A stretch of DNA of 64,000 nt from RGIG4097 sp937885645. GTDB taxonomy: Bacteria > Bacillota > Clostridia > Christensenellales > CAG-917. The position numbers were made by a program, and so were the translations under genes. Each line of letters starts with the position of its first letter. Within the stretch, counting starts at the first letter, position 1. The notes beneath the pieces were generated by a model, which was not told the origin of the DNA, did no database searches, and saw only the letters and a list, made by a program, of their open reading frames with translations. The stretch is taken from assembly GCA_937885645.1 (NCBI GenBank), contig CALABJ010000014.1, positions 1-64,000 of the forward strand, written 5' to 3'. Shown in pieces: positions 42,949-52,166 of the stretch.

Positions 42949-43836
42949 ATGGAAAAATATATCATCACAACAGATATGACTGCGGACTACCCTGCGGTCC
43001 TAAAAGACAGCGAAAAGGATTTTCATATCATTGATATGGCATACGTCATGGACGGAGTGCTTTACGATGGCAAAACAAATCCGTACCTCAGCACCAAGGA
43101 TTTCTACTCCGCTCTTGCTGAAGGCAAAACCTCATCAACCTCAATGGTGACCGTTGAAGAAGCAAAGGAGTTTTTCGGTGCGTTTTTGAGAGATGGCTAC
43201 GACGTGTTGCACGTCGGATTCACTTCTGCCCTCAGTGGTTGCCACGAAAGTTATATCTCCGCTGCAAAGGAACTTGAATCTCTCTACCCCAACAACAAAG
43301 TTGTTGTTGTGGACAGTTTGTGCGCTGCAAGTGGTGAAGGTCTCCTTGCCTATTATGCTCTCAGAAAGCGTGACGAAGGCGCAACCATTGATGAAAATGC
43401 AGAATATCTCACCGACCTTAGACATCACATAGGTCATGTCTTCACAGTTGATGATATGAATCATCTCTATCGTGGCGGTCGTGTCAGCAAAGGCACTGCG
43501 GTTGTAGGTCAAGCCCTCAAGATGAAGCCTGTGCTTATGGTCAGTGATGAAGGAAAACTTGTGCCCACAAACACGATGATGGGCAGAAAGCTGGCTCTTC
43601 GTACCCTCGTTGACAAAATGGTGGCAAAGACAAAGGGCTACGACAACAAAGTGGCTTTCATTGGCAGTTGCGACGCAGACGACGACGCAGAAGTGTTGAA
43701 AAAGATGGTGGAGGAAAAATTCCCCGGTATCAAAGTGTATGTCGGTGACATATCCGCAATCGTAGGCTCACACCTTGGAAAAGGCGGACTGACCCTGCAC
43801 TATCTCTGTGAAGACAAAATCCCATTTAGATTTTAA
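42949..43836 (+). CDS. DegV-family fatty-acid-binding protein
   Basis: The 295-residue protein has the DegV N-terminal domain (ITTDMTADYPAVL; TSTSMVTVEEAKEFF; LHVGFTSALSGCHES) and the C-terminal lipid-binding domain ending in VGSHLGKGGLTLHYL. DegV/FakB proteins carry fatty acids to the kinase FakA for phospholipid synthesis. No fakA is in the window. A terminator follows. Confidence 0.92.
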   Translation: MEKYIITTDMTADYPAVLKDSEKDFHIIDMAYVMDGVLYDGKTNPYLSTKDFYSALAEGKTSSTSMVTVEEAKEFFGAFLRDGYDVLHVGFTSALSGCHESYISAAKELESLYPNNKVVVVDSLCAASGEGLLAYYALRKRDEGATIDENAEYLTDLRHHIGHVFTVDDMNHLYRGGRVSKGTAVVGQALKMKPVLMVSDEGKLVPTNTMMGRKLALRTLVDKMVAKTKGYDNKVAFIGSCDADDDAEVLKKMVEEKFPGIKVYVGDISAIVGSHLGKGGLTLHYLCEDKIPFRF

Positions 43837-43866
43837 AAAAAGGCACTCGATTGAGTGCTTTTTTAT
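43836..43866 (+). terminator. intrinsic terminator of degV
   Basis: AGGCACTC-gatt-GAGTGCTTTTTT. Confidence 0.88.
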
Positions 43867-43868
43867 TT

Positions 43869-43918
43869 GTCTTGCAACGCAAGACAAGTGATATTGTGGC
43901 AAAGCGTTGCGCTTTGCA
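43869..43918. repeat. two mini-hairpins between terminators
   Basis: GTCTTGC-AAC-GCAAGAC (43869-43885) and GCAAAGC-GTTGC-GCTTTGC (about 43900-43918) are perfect short stems with 3-5-nt loops, in the same style as the arrays near the tRNA genes. Confidence 0.5.
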
Positions 43919-43923
43919 AAAGA

Positions 43924-43948
43924 AAAAGCGACCACTTGGGTCGCTTTG
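43924..43948 (-). terminator. terminator of ferredoxin gene
   Basis: AAAGCGACC-acttg-GGTCGCTTT, just downstream of the ferredoxin stop codon on the minus strand. Confidence 0.8.
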
Positions 43949-43965
43949 TTCTTTTGTCGTGTTAA

Positions 43966-44136
43966 TTATGCTTCAACGATTGCGCCAACGGGGCAACCAT
44001 CTTCACATGCGCCACAGTTGATACATTCGTCTGCATTGATAACAAATTTGCCGTCGCCTTCTGAAATTGCGTTGACGGGGCAGGTGTCTGCACATGCTCC
44101 ACACATGATGCATTCGTCATTGATAAGTCTGGGCAT
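43966..44136 (-). CDS. 2[4Fe-4S] ferredoxin
   Basis: This 56-residue clostridial-type ferredoxin has two CxxCxxCxxxCP motifs (CIMCGACADTCP and CINCGACEDGCP), each binding one [4Fe-4S] cluster. It starts MPRLINDE and ends VGAIVEA. AAGGAG lies before the ATG. It is the likely cytoplasmic electron carrier feeding the Rnf complex encoded elsewhere in the window. It is a single-gene unit with a terminator. Confidence 0.97.
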   Translation of the reverse strand: MPRLINDECIMCGACADTCPVNAISEGDGKFVINADECINCGACEDGCPVGAIVEA

Positions 44137-44227
44137 AGTAATTCTCCTTATAGTTTTAATCCGCGTCGCTTCGCTTTCGCACTATTATTCTAGCACACCA
44201 ATTTTGTTTTGTACACTCAATTTTGAT

Positions 44228-45169
44228 TTATTTGAAAAATTCTTTCAACAGGTTTTCGTATCTTTCGGTTTCAAGATAGTAGCAAGCCACGTGCTCTGCT
44301 CCTTCAAAAATTGCTTGCACCTTGTTGTCACTGCCACAAGCGGCGTACATTTCGTCTGACATATATTTGGGCACGGTGGGGTCTGCAGTGCCGTGTATGA
44401 AAAGGAAAGGACATTTTGCCTTTTTCACCTCTTCAATGGCGGACACCTTTTTGAAGTCGAAGCCCAAAATAAGTTTGCACCAAATTCTGCCAAAGAAGAA
44501 TACAGGCAGTGCAAATATAACAGGTGCGTGGCGTTTGACGGTTGCTTTGAACACTTCCATGGGCTCAGTGAATCCGCAGTCAAAGACGACACCTGCAATT
44601 TCAGGCATATCTGCGCCTACCATAGCCACCGTTGCTGCCCCCATTGAAATGCCGAAAAGATAGATCTTTTCGTAGTCCTCTTTCATCTTCTCCACCCAGT
44701 ATTTTACGTCAATGCGGTCAAGGACTGAAAAGCCTGTGTGTGTGCCCTCGCTGTCGCCGTGGGCTCTGTCGTCAACAAGGAGGACATCAAGACCTTGGCT
44801 GTGCAAAAAAGGCACGTAGGCTGCGTACTCTCTTCTGCCGTGAGAGGTGTAGCCGTGGACACAGATGACAATCCTTTTGTCTGGGTTGTCCTTGGGGGTT
44901 TTATACAGCCTTCCCTTCAAGGTCAGTCCGTCAAAGGTGGTGACGTCCAGCATTTCAACGGGCAAGGTTTCAAGGTGCTCTATTGCCTTTTTTCGAGCCT
45001 CTTTGATGAGGAGACGTTGCTCGGTTTCGTGCTTCTTTTCACCGAGAAGGCTGAAAGGCTTGCGCTTGAATATACCCTGAAAGAAGTAATATCCTGCCAC
45101 TGCAAAGAGGGCGACCAGTGCCACCACGACGGCTATGATTGCTACAATGATGATTTCATAAGTTTCCAT
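44228..45169 (-). CDS. membrane-anchored alpha/beta hydrolase
   Basis: The 313-residue protein has an N-terminal membrane helix (about 5-30) and a serine hydrolase fold: oxyanion region VHGYTSHGRR, nucleophile elbow GISMGAA, acid DPTV and C-terminal EHVAC His. The DDRAHGDSEG motif is typical of the family. The substrate is unknown. It is similar in layout to the hydrolase at 59681-60559 and probably paralogous. Its ATG is 6 nt past a -10 box, with no ribosome binding site. Confidence 0.85.
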   Translation of the reverse strand: METYEIIIVAIIAVVVALVALFAVAGYYFFQGIFKRKPFSLLGEKKHETEQRLLIKEARKKAIEHLETLPVEMLDVTTFDGLTLKGRLYKTPKDNPDKRIVICVHGYTSHGRREYAAYVPFLHSQGLDVLLVDDRAHGDSEGTHTGFSVLDRIDVKYWVEKMKEDYEKIYLFGISMGAATVAMVGADMPEIAGVVFDCGFTEPMEVFKATVKRHAPVIFALPVFFFGRIWCKLILGFDFKKVSAIEEVKKAKCPFLFIHGTADPTVPKYMSDEMYAACGSDNKVQAIFEGAEHVACYYLETERYENLLKEFFK

Positions 45170-45230
45170 AATAAGATTTTAACATCTAAAAGCACTTGTG
45201 TAAAGACAGAAAATATATTAAAATAGCATC
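45170..45230. promoter_or_regulatory. compact divergent promoter with overlapping -35 boxes
   Basis: Leftward: TTTACA (45199-45204), 17 bp, TAAAAT (45176-45181), ATG at 45169. Rightward: TTGTGT (45196-45201), 17 bp, TAAAAT (45219-45224), GTG at 45231. The -35 boxes share 45199-45201, and each start codon is 6 nt from its -10. Both mRNAs are predicted leaderless and their polymerases mutually exclusive. Confidence 0.7.
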
Positions 45231-45986
45231 GTGAAACCTGAAATCAAGGAAAAACTTAAGACCGCACTTCATCTCTTTGCCCTATTTTTCAAAATAGGTC
45301 TGTTTTCATTTGGTGGCGGATACGCCATGTTTACAATGATAGAGCGTGAGGTGGTGGACAAACACAAGTACCTCACCAAGTCCGAGCTTATGGACGTCTT
45401 TGCCATAGCCGAAAGCACTCCGGGGGCTGTTGCAGTCAACGTGGCAACCTTTGTAGGCACGAAAAAGGCAGGTATATTTGGTGGCGTATTCACCACCTTT
45501 GGGCTTATGCTCCCCTCAATCATCATAATAATGGCACTGTCCTACGTCATCAACGTCTTCCGTGACAACCTTTGGGTGGGATACGTGTTCAAAGGCATAC
45601 GCGCAGGCGTCCTTGTTTTGATTGCAAAGGCGGTCATATCCTTCTTCCGCAATATGCGCAAGGATTGGTTTGATTTCGTACTTCTAATTGGGGCTTTTCT
45701 TGTTGCGTTCCTGACAGACGTCAGTGTCATATACATCATTTTGGTGACGATCGTGCTGTGTATAATCCTTATGGTTGTGAAAAACATCTACGCCAAAAAG
45801 AAAGAAAAAATCACCACTGAAAACACAGTTGAAACCGCACAAAGTGATGAAATCGCAACAGATGAAAACTCCATTGATGACGAAGTCGTTGCAGAAGAAA
45901 GTCCTGCCGAGGACGAAACCGCAACAGAAGACAACGTGACTGAAATTGTCACAGACCAAACCGCAGAAAAGGGGGAGGATAGATAA
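45231..45986 (+). CDS. chromate transporter family, subunit 1
   Basis: The 251-residue protein has a half-size CHR domain (about 10-190) with SFGGGYAMFTMIEREVV and AIAESTPGAVAVN. A strongly acidic tail of about 60 residues (190-251, many Glu, Asp, Thr) is not usual for the family. Short CHR proteins work as heterodimers; its partner follows with a 1-nt overlap. The start is GTG. The ion carried may be chromate, sulfate or another oxyanion. Confidence 0.9.
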   Translation: MKPEIKEKLKTALHLFALFFKIGLFSFGGGYAMFTMIEREVVDKHKYLTKSELMDVFAIAESTPGAVAVNVATFVGTKKAGIFGGVFTTFGLMLPSIIIIMALSYVINVFRDNLWVGYVFKGIRAGVLVLIAKAVISFFRNMRKDWFDFVLLIGAFLVAFLTDVSVIYIILVTIVLCIILMVVKNIYAKKKEKITTENTVETAQSDEIATDENSIDDEVVAEESPAEDETATEDNVTEIVTDQTAEKGEDR

Positions 45987-46591
45987 TGGAATTCCTCATG
46001 CTTTTCTGGGTGTTTTTCAAGATAGGTTTGTTCACCATAGGCGGTGGACACGCAATGATACCCCTCATCATGGAAGAGGTGGTAGCGCAAGGCTGGATAA
46101 GTGAAGAAGTGCTCATTGACTTCATCGCAATAAGCGAAAGCACACCGGGGCCCTTTGCGGTCAACATTGCCACATACACAGGTACGGTTGTTGGTGAAAG
46201 CCTTGGTGGATTTGGGCACGGACTGCTTGGTGCGCTTTGTGCAACCCTTGGTGTGGTTGCCCCCTCTGTCATCATCATAATTCTCATAGTCAAACTGCTC
46301 TCCCGCTTTATGAAAAAACCTGCGGTGCAAGAGGTCTTCACAGGAGTGCGCTCATCGGTGACAGGACTTCTCCTTAGCGTATTTCTTGGGCTGTTCCTTT
46401 CGGTGATTTTGTCAATGTCCTCTGTGTGGGAAAGCGTCGGTCACTTTGACTATATCGGCCTCATCATATTTGGCGTGCTGATGGTGGTGGCAAACGTAAA
46501 AATCAAAGGCAAAACTCTGCACCCCATATTCATCGTGCTTATGTCCGCAGTGATGGGTGTGCTGATGTACGGATTTATCCCCGGCGCGTAG
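45986..46591 (+). CDS. chromate transporter family, subunit 2
   Basis: The 201-residue half-size CHR protein has the matching motifs IGGGHAMIPLIMEEVV and AISESTPGPFAVN, with five to six membrane helices. It forms the second half of the transporter with the preceding gene. GGGGGAGG in the end of that gene serves as its ribosome binding site. Confidence 0.92.
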   Translation: MEFLMLFWVFFKIGLFTIGGGHAMIPLIMEEVVAQGWISEEVLIDFIAISESTPGPFAVNIATYTGTVVGESLGGFGHGLLGALCATLGVVAPSVIIIILIVKLLSRFMKKPAVQEVFTGVRSSVTGLLLSVFLGLFLSVILSMSSVWESVGHFDYIGLIIFGVLMVVANVKIKGKTLHPIFIVLMSAVMGVLMYGFIPGA

Positions 46592-46910
46592 GCACAAGGG
46601 CGCGAAAATAATTTATGCGCTTGAGAGTCGCAGGCACAAAAATGCATGCAAGGCGTACGCAGGTGAGCATAAGCAAGCATGCGTAAATAGGCGCAGACAC
46701 AAGCGCATCAATCTCTTCCAAAACGGAAGAGATTTTTTGTTTTTCGAGGTGAAAGGACAGGGTTTTCAACCCTAAAAAAGCCACGGAAAAATTTAACTAT
46801 ACACCAAGGAAAATTTGTTGATAATCTCGACAAAATTCTCTCATATTTTTTCTTGAAAAAATGAGGGGTGTGTTTTATACTATAAAACAATAAAGGTTTT
46901 AGGAGTCCAC
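46592..46910. other. gene-free spacer with repeats, terminator and promoter
   Basis: The first part (46585-46705) is rich in GGCACAA, GGCGC and GCATGC words, with GCATGC repeated about 35 nt apart; no gene is seen. A clear terminator lies at 46710-46738. The right end holds TTGAAA (46853-46858), 17 bp, TATACT (46876-46881), and AGGAG before the next gene. Confidence 0.5.
46710..46738 (+). terminator. intrinsic terminator after chromate transporter genes
   Basis: AATCTCTTCC-aaaac-GGAAGAGATTTTTT. Confidence 0.88.
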
Positions 46911-47663
46911 ATGCAACACTATCTTATCATCGGCGCAGCCACGGTTTTGTTCCTTTGTGTCATCGCAATCGGTGCACACCTTCTTCGTGGCAGAGTGCGT
47001 CTTGCAAACAGATTGCTCCTGATATTGGGTGTATTTGTTTTGGCGGTGAAGGTCATACAGTACATCTATTATGCGGCAATCGGTCAACCCAAAATTCCTG
47101 CGGAATTTAGCACGCTCACCTGCGTGGCCTTTGCCCTTGTGGTATTCTGCGATAAGAAGAAAGTTGCCTACCCCTTTGTCACCTATGCGGCATTTATGTC
47201 CGGACTCATCTTCAACCTTATGCTCTTCATAGGACAAGACACTTTCATCGAGGCACGCCCCAGTGAATTGTGGCTGCTCCTCAACGTGTTTGTCCACGAT
47301 GCATTGTTCCTTGGCTCAATCATCATGATGGGCAACTTCAAGCTGTCAATCAAGACCTCATGGCAGATTGTCATCTGCGTTGTGGTGTTCGTAGGTTGGG
47401 CATTCATCGCACAATATGCTTTGAAGGCAGAAGAAACCATCTACACCGTCAATATGTTCAACGGCACTCTCTTTGACAACGTGTTTGCCAAGGACTACCC
47501 CGGTCTCACCGAAAAAAGCGCATATTTGCCTGTGTACATAGTGTGTTTGGTCGTGTGCCTTGCCCTTTCATACGTAGTGTTGTTTGCACTGAATCAACTC
47601 ATCTACAAGCACGACCACTCTCTTGAAAACGAATATTATCTTGACAAGGAGGACTATCAATGA
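46911..47663 (+). CDS. multi-pass membrane protein (YwaF/TMEM164-like)
   Basis: The 250-residue protein has about seven hydrophobic helices, with short charged loops and a polar C-terminal tail (KHDHSLENEYYLDKEDYQ). The overall form resembles TIGR02206/YwaF-type integral membrane proteins, but I am not certain of the family. AGGAG precedes the ATG. It overlaps the next gene by 4 nt (ATGA), so the two products probably act together. Confidence 0.7.
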   Translation: MQHYLIIGAATVLFLCVIAIGAHLLRGRVRLANRLLLILGVFVLAVKVIQYIYYAAIGQPKIPAEFSTLTCVAFALVVFCDKKKVAYPFVTYAAFMSGLIFNLMLFIGQDTFIEARPSELWLLLNVFVHDALFLGSIIMMGNFKLSIKTSWQIVICVVVFVGWAFIAQYALKAEETIYTVNMFNGTLFDNVFAKDYPGLTEKSAYLPVYIVCLVVCLALSYVVLFALNQLIYKHDHSLENEYYLDKEDYQ

Positions 47664-48670
47664 ACACCAGCGACGTGACAAAAGCCTTTGAAGGTGTGTT
47701 TGTAGCCATCCTTCTCATTGCAATCTTCACCACCGCCTTCGGCATCCTCGCCCTTGGCGAAACAGGCCCTTCAAATGAGCCTATCACCTCTTTTGAACAT
47801 CTCGAAGTCCGCCCTGAAGGTGCGGCTCAGGACTTTGGCGCAATCCCCACTGATGAAGAAGACCTCATTGCATACGCAGTCATGCTCTTCAACTACGGCG
47901 GTACAACTGCAAAAGATGCAGAAGCACTTGCCGCCCACTGCTTGTGCTCTATGATTATGAACGCAGGCTCAAACAACATCGTTGACATTGACGCCACCAT
48001 CATCAAGACTCAAACTGAATATTTCCGTGCAGACTATCGTATCGAAGTGGACTGCCCCTTGAAACGTGTCTTCGGCAACGCATTTGAAATCATCATTTCA
48101 GAGCGCAACTACACCTGCACCGATATGGACTATCTTGCCTATCAAAAAGTGCCCAACTCAATCGTCACCGAAGACGGCAGACCCACCGCAGACTGGGTTG
48201 ATTCAAAGAAGAATCCCTTGACCGAAGAAGAGCGCCCTGTGCCTGTGTACAACAGCACCCAAGAAGGCATCTTTGAAGTCGTGCCCTACAACGTCACTGA
48301 AGACACCGTTGAATCCGTGGTCGTCACCTACGTCGAAAGCGAAGAAGGCAACTATTACAAGGTGGATATGGTCCTTGACACATCCAACCCCTACCTCACT
48401 GAACGTATCATCGACACCATCCGCACAGGCTCAGGGGACAAAAACGCATATTACAGCACCGTCACCTACTCCTTCGAACTTTGGGACAACGGCTACTACA
48501 AGGCAATCACTTTCCAAGAAGTGTGGAAGGCAAAGGCAATGGGCATGGTCAACTTCGTCACCGACACCACCTACAACTGGACCTTCAGTTATGACCCCGA
48601 CGACGCCAACCCCGACACCTACGTCAACTGCAAGGAAGCCAAGGACGCCATGGGCCCCTACTCCGCATAA
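47660..48670 (+). CDS. membrane-anchored extracytoplasmic protein, unknown
   Basis: The 336-residue protein has an N-terminal membrane helix (about 12-32) and a large soluble extracytoplasmic part without recognised motifs. Acidic residues and tyrosine are frequent. It is translationally coupled to the multi-pass protein before it. A terminator follows. I do not recognise its family. Confidence 0.7.
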   Translation: MNTSDVTKAFEGVFVAILLIAIFTTAFGILALGETGPSNEPITSFEHLEVRPEGAAQDFGAIPTDEEDLIAYAVMLFNYGGTTAKDAEALAAHCLCSMIMNAGSNNIVDIDATIIKTQTEYFRADYRIEVDCPLKRVFGNAFEIIISERNYTCTDMDYLAYQKVPNSIVTEDGRPTADWVDSKKNPLTEEERPVPVYNSTQEGIFEVVPYNVTEDTVESVVVTYVESEEGNYYKVDMVLDTSNPYLTERIIDTIRTGSGDKNAYYSTVTYSFELWDNGYYKAITFQEVWKAKAMGMVNFVTDTTYNWTFSYDPDDANPDTYVNCKEAKDAMGPYSA

Positions 48671-48710
48671 CAACCTGCGAAGCAGGATTTCATCCAAAAA
48701 CACATCAAAA

Positions 48711-48739
48711 CAAAACCCACTCAACCGAGTGGGTTTTTT
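48711..48739 (+). terminator. intrinsic terminator
   Basis: AAAACCCACTC-aacc-GAGTGGGTTTTTT; also shaped to act for the convergent lipoprotein gene. Confidence 0.88.
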
Positions 48740-48742
48740 ATT

Positions 48743-49207
48743 TTAGGCATTTAAATACTTGTTTAGAATGGCTTCAAACTCGGTCTCTATACTGTATAAC
48801 CATGACGTATGACCTAGTAATTCACCAGTCTCTGAATCATATCTGTACTTACTGCTTCCTGATAAAGAAATCAAATAATATTCCCCTGAGTTGTAAACAA
48901 TCCAAACACATGTCCCAAATGGCTCCATGGGGCTTCCCATTGACAAAGCGAATTTATACATGGTCAATTCTTTGATGTCATCGCAAATTTTATTTATTTT
49001 GCTTGAATCAAGTTCTTTAACCACTTTATATGGAGGCTTGTTGAATTCTTGTGTTTTCTCAACTATTTTGATTTCCTGAATCTCTTCTACAGCATAATCA
49101 AACTCCCAATGCTCATAGACCTTTTTACTCAATAAGCATCCAGTCAAACTCAGCATTACCATCAATATAACAGCCAACAACATAGCCAACGACATATATT
49201 TTTTCAT
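48743..49207 (-). CDS. small lipoprotein, unknown
   Basis: The 154-residue protein has a lipoprotein signal with lipobox LTGC (Cys near 24). The rest is a single compact domain without recognised motifs. GTGAGGT precedes the ATG. Base composition is more AT-rich than its neighbours, which may hint at a recent arrival. Confidence 0.7.
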   Translation of the reverse strand: MKKYMSLAMLLAVILMVMLSLTGCLLSKKVYEHWEFDYAVEEIQEIKIVEKTQEFNKPPYKVVKELDSSKINKICDDIKELTMYKFALSMGSPMEPFGTCVWIVYNSGEYYLISLSGSSKYRYDSETGELLGHTSWLYSIETEFEAILNKYLNA

Positions 49208-49321
49208 ATTTACCTCACCAACATGTTATTGAAATAAACCGAGTTTCAATGATACTCATCGTCTTGTTTTGCTCCATAATTTATGTTTTAAGTTTATCAC
49301 AACGTATCTTGCTTTGCAATA

Positions 49322-49353
49322 CAAAAAAACCCACTCAAAAGAGTGGGCTTTTT
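49322..49353 (-). terminator. terminator of M28 peptidase gene
   Basis: CCCACTC-aaaa-GAGTGGG with T-runs on both sides; the same stem sequence is found at 48711. Confidence 0.85.
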
Positions 49354-49391
49354 GTTTATTGTTCTTATGCTATTCGCCAAATAGTGCGTTT

Positions 49392-50672
49392 TTATTCTTC
49401 TGCGGGAACTTCTGCAGGTGTTTCAACAACGCGTTTGCCGTCTTCCACTGCTGCAATCTTGTCGATTACGCGAAGGATGACGTCAAGGCCTGTGCCGACG
49501 GTTTCAACACTGAAACGGTCGGGGGTGTCATAGAAGGTGTGATAATAGTTGGTCATGACGGGGTCTTGTGCTGCAAAGGTGACTGTGCGCACGCCTGCTT
49601 TGTGGAAGGGGGTTGAGTCACATCCGCCAACGGGGTTGACGATTTTGCCCGGCTTTTCGATGCCTGCTTCCTTCATTGATTCCTCAAACATCTTGATGAG
49701 TTCGGGGTCAAACTTGGTGCCTTGCCATGCGTCACCGCGGACGACTTCAAAATAGTCCTCGTCTGCAATGGAGTCAAGGTTCAAGTTGTAGCAATTTTTG
49801 AGGATGTCTTCACCCTTGTGCTTTCTCACAAATGCGATAGAGCCACGGAGACCTGCTTCTTCTGCTCCGCAGTTGAGATCGATGATACGGCAACGTTTGG
49901 GCATTTTGTCGGGGTTTTCCTTGAAATACTTGGTGACGATATATGCAAGAGCGATGCCGGTTGCGTTGTCCATTGCGCCGGGTGATGCGGTCTTTTCATT
50001 TTTGTCAAGCCACAGGGTGACAAGGAAACTGCCTGCCGCGAGAAACGGGCAAACAATGGGATACACTTCTGCCACAAACATCCAAGTGATATAGTCCACG
50101 TATTGACTGATTGCAAGTGTCCAAGCAAGAGCGGTGGTGGCGATGACACAAAGTGCGCCAAAACCAACCTTGATAAATGCAAATGCGGGGTTCAGTTTGC
50201 TCTTGATTGCGCTGTGTTTCCAGTTCCAACTGGTGTCGGTGTGACCAGACAGCATAATGGTGTAGTCATATTCGCCGTCTTCGGGAGTCAGTTCACCATA
50301 GGTGTTGTAGCTGACTTCGTGGTGGAAACACCAGTCAAACCAAGTCTTGTACAGGAACACACTGCACACAAGCCAAACCCACATTGCTGTCAACATAATT
50401 GCTGCAAGCCAGTAAAGCTGTGTGAAATTGAGCATGATTGCTCCTGCAATGCCCACCCAACCTGCGTAAGGGATTCCGCCGATTGATGCTCTAGGTGCAA
50501 CAAGGAATTTCTCTTGCTTCACCTTGAGGCCAAGACCATTCATCTTGTCCTTCATCACTTCGTGGAACTTTCTTTCGTTGTCAGAACCGGGCAAACGGGG
50601 GCCGATTTCGTCTGCTGCGTGAGTGACGATTTCAAATGCCTCATCAGCATATTTTCTGATTTCTTCTCTCAT
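49392..50672 (-). CDS. M28-family peptidase with inserted membrane helices
   Basis: This 426-residue zinc aminopeptidase-type protein has the metal ligands in LSGHTDTS, GAMDNATG and GAEEAG, with CDSTPFHKAG near the C-terminus. Unusually, two hydrophobic blocks (about 65-112 and 165-212) bracket the first zinc ligand, so the catalytic domain would be interrupted by about four membrane helices. It could be a membrane-embedded peptidase. AGGAGAG precedes the ATG. Confidence 0.82.
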   Translation of the reverse strand: MREEIRKYADEAFEIVTHAADEIGPRLPGSDNERKFHEVMKDKMNGLGLKVKQEKFLVAPRASIGGIPYAGWVGIAGAIMLNFTQLYWLAAIMLTAMWVWLVCSVFLYKTWFDWCFHHEVSYNTYGELTPEDGEYDYTIMLSGHTDTSWNWKHSAIKSKLNPAFAFIKVGFGALCVIATTALAWTLAISQYVDYITWMFVAEVYPIVCPFLAAGSFLVTLWLDKNEKTASPGAMDNATGIALAYIVTKYFKENPDKMPKRCRIIDLNCGAEEAGLRGSIAFVRKHKGEDILKNCYNLNLDSIADEDYFEVVRGDAWQGTKFDPELIKMFEESMKEAGIEKPGKIVNPVGGCDSTPFHKAGVRTVTFAAQDPVMTNYYHTFYDTPDRFSVETVGTGLDVILRVIDKIAAVEDGKRVVETPAEVPAEE

Positions 50673-50768
50673 AAATCTCTCCTAAAAATTTATATTTATT
50701 TTTTGTTTTTGTTCAAATTTATGCTCAATGTATGAAAAAGGAAAGGACAGAGTCCTTCCCTTCAGTCA

Positions 50769-52049
50769 TTATTTGATGACTTCCAAGCCACCCATATACT
50801 TGCGGAGCACTTCGGGCACTGTCACAGAGCCGTCTGCATTTTGATATTGCTCCACGATTGCAGGGATAAGGCGAGAGGTTGCAAGGCCACTGCCGTTCAA
50901 GGTGTGGACGTATTGAGGCTTGCCTGTTTCTGCATCACGATAACGAGTGTTGTTTCTGCGTGCTTGATAGTCGTTTGCGTTGGACACTGAACTGCATTCC
51001 TTGTAGATTTCCATTGAAGGAATCCAAAGTTCAACGTCATAAGTTCTTGCCATACTTGCAGAGCAATCTCCTGCTGCAAGTTTAGACAGGCGGAAGTGGA
51101 GACCAAGTTTGTCGCAAAGACGGCATGCCTTTTCAACAAGTTCCTCAAAAGCCTTCATGCTGTCGCCGGGTTTTGCGATTTGTACCATTTCAATCTTGTT
51201 GAATTGATGGCCTCTTATCATGCCTCTTTCTTCACTTCTTGCGCTGCCTGCTTCCTTTCTAAAGCAAGGTGAATATGCAAACAACTTGATGGGCAGTTTG
51301 TCTTCGGGGATAATCTCTCCTGCATACAGGTTGACAAGGGCGGTTTCTGCGGTGGGGAGCATAAAGCGATTGCGTGTTCTGTCTTCATCGCAGTCAAGCC
51401 AATACACTTCGTCACTGAATTTGGGGAATTGACCTGCACCAAAGCCACAGTTGTAACCAAGTTGATAGGGAGGCAAGATGAATTCATAGCCGTCAGCAAG
51501 GTGCTCGTCAATGAAGAAGTTGAGAAGAGCCCATTCAAGACGTGCGCCAACTCCACGATAGCACCAGAATCCGTTGCCACTGAGTTTGACACCACGTTCA
51601 TAGTCGATGAGACCAAGGTCAACACAGAGGTCATAGTGGCTCTTGGGTTTGAAGTCAAATGCAGGCTTCTCTCTCCAAGTCTTCACAACTTGGTTGTTTT
51701 CCTTTTCACCGGGGAGAAGGTCGGGGTCGGGGGTGTTGGGCAGTGCGCAAAGGAAAGCGTTGACGTCTTGAATAAGCTTGTTGATTCTTTCATCGCCCTT
51801 TGCAATTTGCTCGCCGATCTCTCTCATTTCCTTAAAGATGTGTTCAACGGGCTTGCCCTCTTTTTTCAGTTTGGGGATTTCTGCTGAAACTTTGTTTCTC
51901 TTTGCTTTCAGTTGTTCGATTTCGGTGATGAGAGCCTTGCGTTCATCATCCCATTTGAGCACTTCACTAAAATCCACTGTGTGGCCCTTTCTTGCAAGTG
52001 CATCTACAACTTCTTGGGGGTTGTTTCTTATTCTGTTAAGGTCTAACAT
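50769..52049 (-). CDS. serS: serine--tRNA ligase
   Basis: The 426-residue class II synthetase has an N-terminal coiled-coil arm (about 25-105, LKAKRNKVSAEIPKL) that grips the long variable arm of tRNA-Ser. Motif 2 is CFRKEAGSARSEERGMIRGHQFNKIEM and motif 3 LNGSGLATSRLIPAIVE. Its length is normal. GAGGAC precedes the ATG. No T-box leader is visible. Confidence 0.97.
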   Translation of the reverse strand: MLDLNRIRNNPQEVVDALARKGHTVDFSEVLKWDDERKALITEIEQLKAKRNKVSAEIPKLKKEGKPVEHIFKEMREIGEQIAKGDERINKLIQDVNAFLCALPNTPDPDLLPGEKENNQVVKTWREKPAFDFKPKSHYDLCVDLGLIDYERGVKLSGNGFWCYRGVGARLEWALLNFFIDEHLADGYEFILPPYQLGYNCGFGAGQFPKFSDEVYWLDCDEDRTRNRFMLPTAETALVNLYAGEIIPEDKLPIKLFAYSPCFRKEAGSARSEERGMIRGHQFNKIEMVQIAKPGDSMKAFEELVEKACRLCDKLGLHFRLSKLAAGDCSASMARTYDVELWIPSMEIYKECSSVSNANDYQARRNNTRYRDAETGKPQYVHTLNGSGLATSRLIPAIVEQYQNADGSVTVPEVLRKYMGGLEVIK

Positions 52050-52166
52050 TGTTGTCCTCTATATGAAATTATTTTATTTTTAAGTTGTTTGATTTGGTTT
52101 TGTTTTGCAAAAGAGAGGTTTTATGCCACGTTTCCGCCACATAAACCCTCTTTTTTGGGGTTTGCC

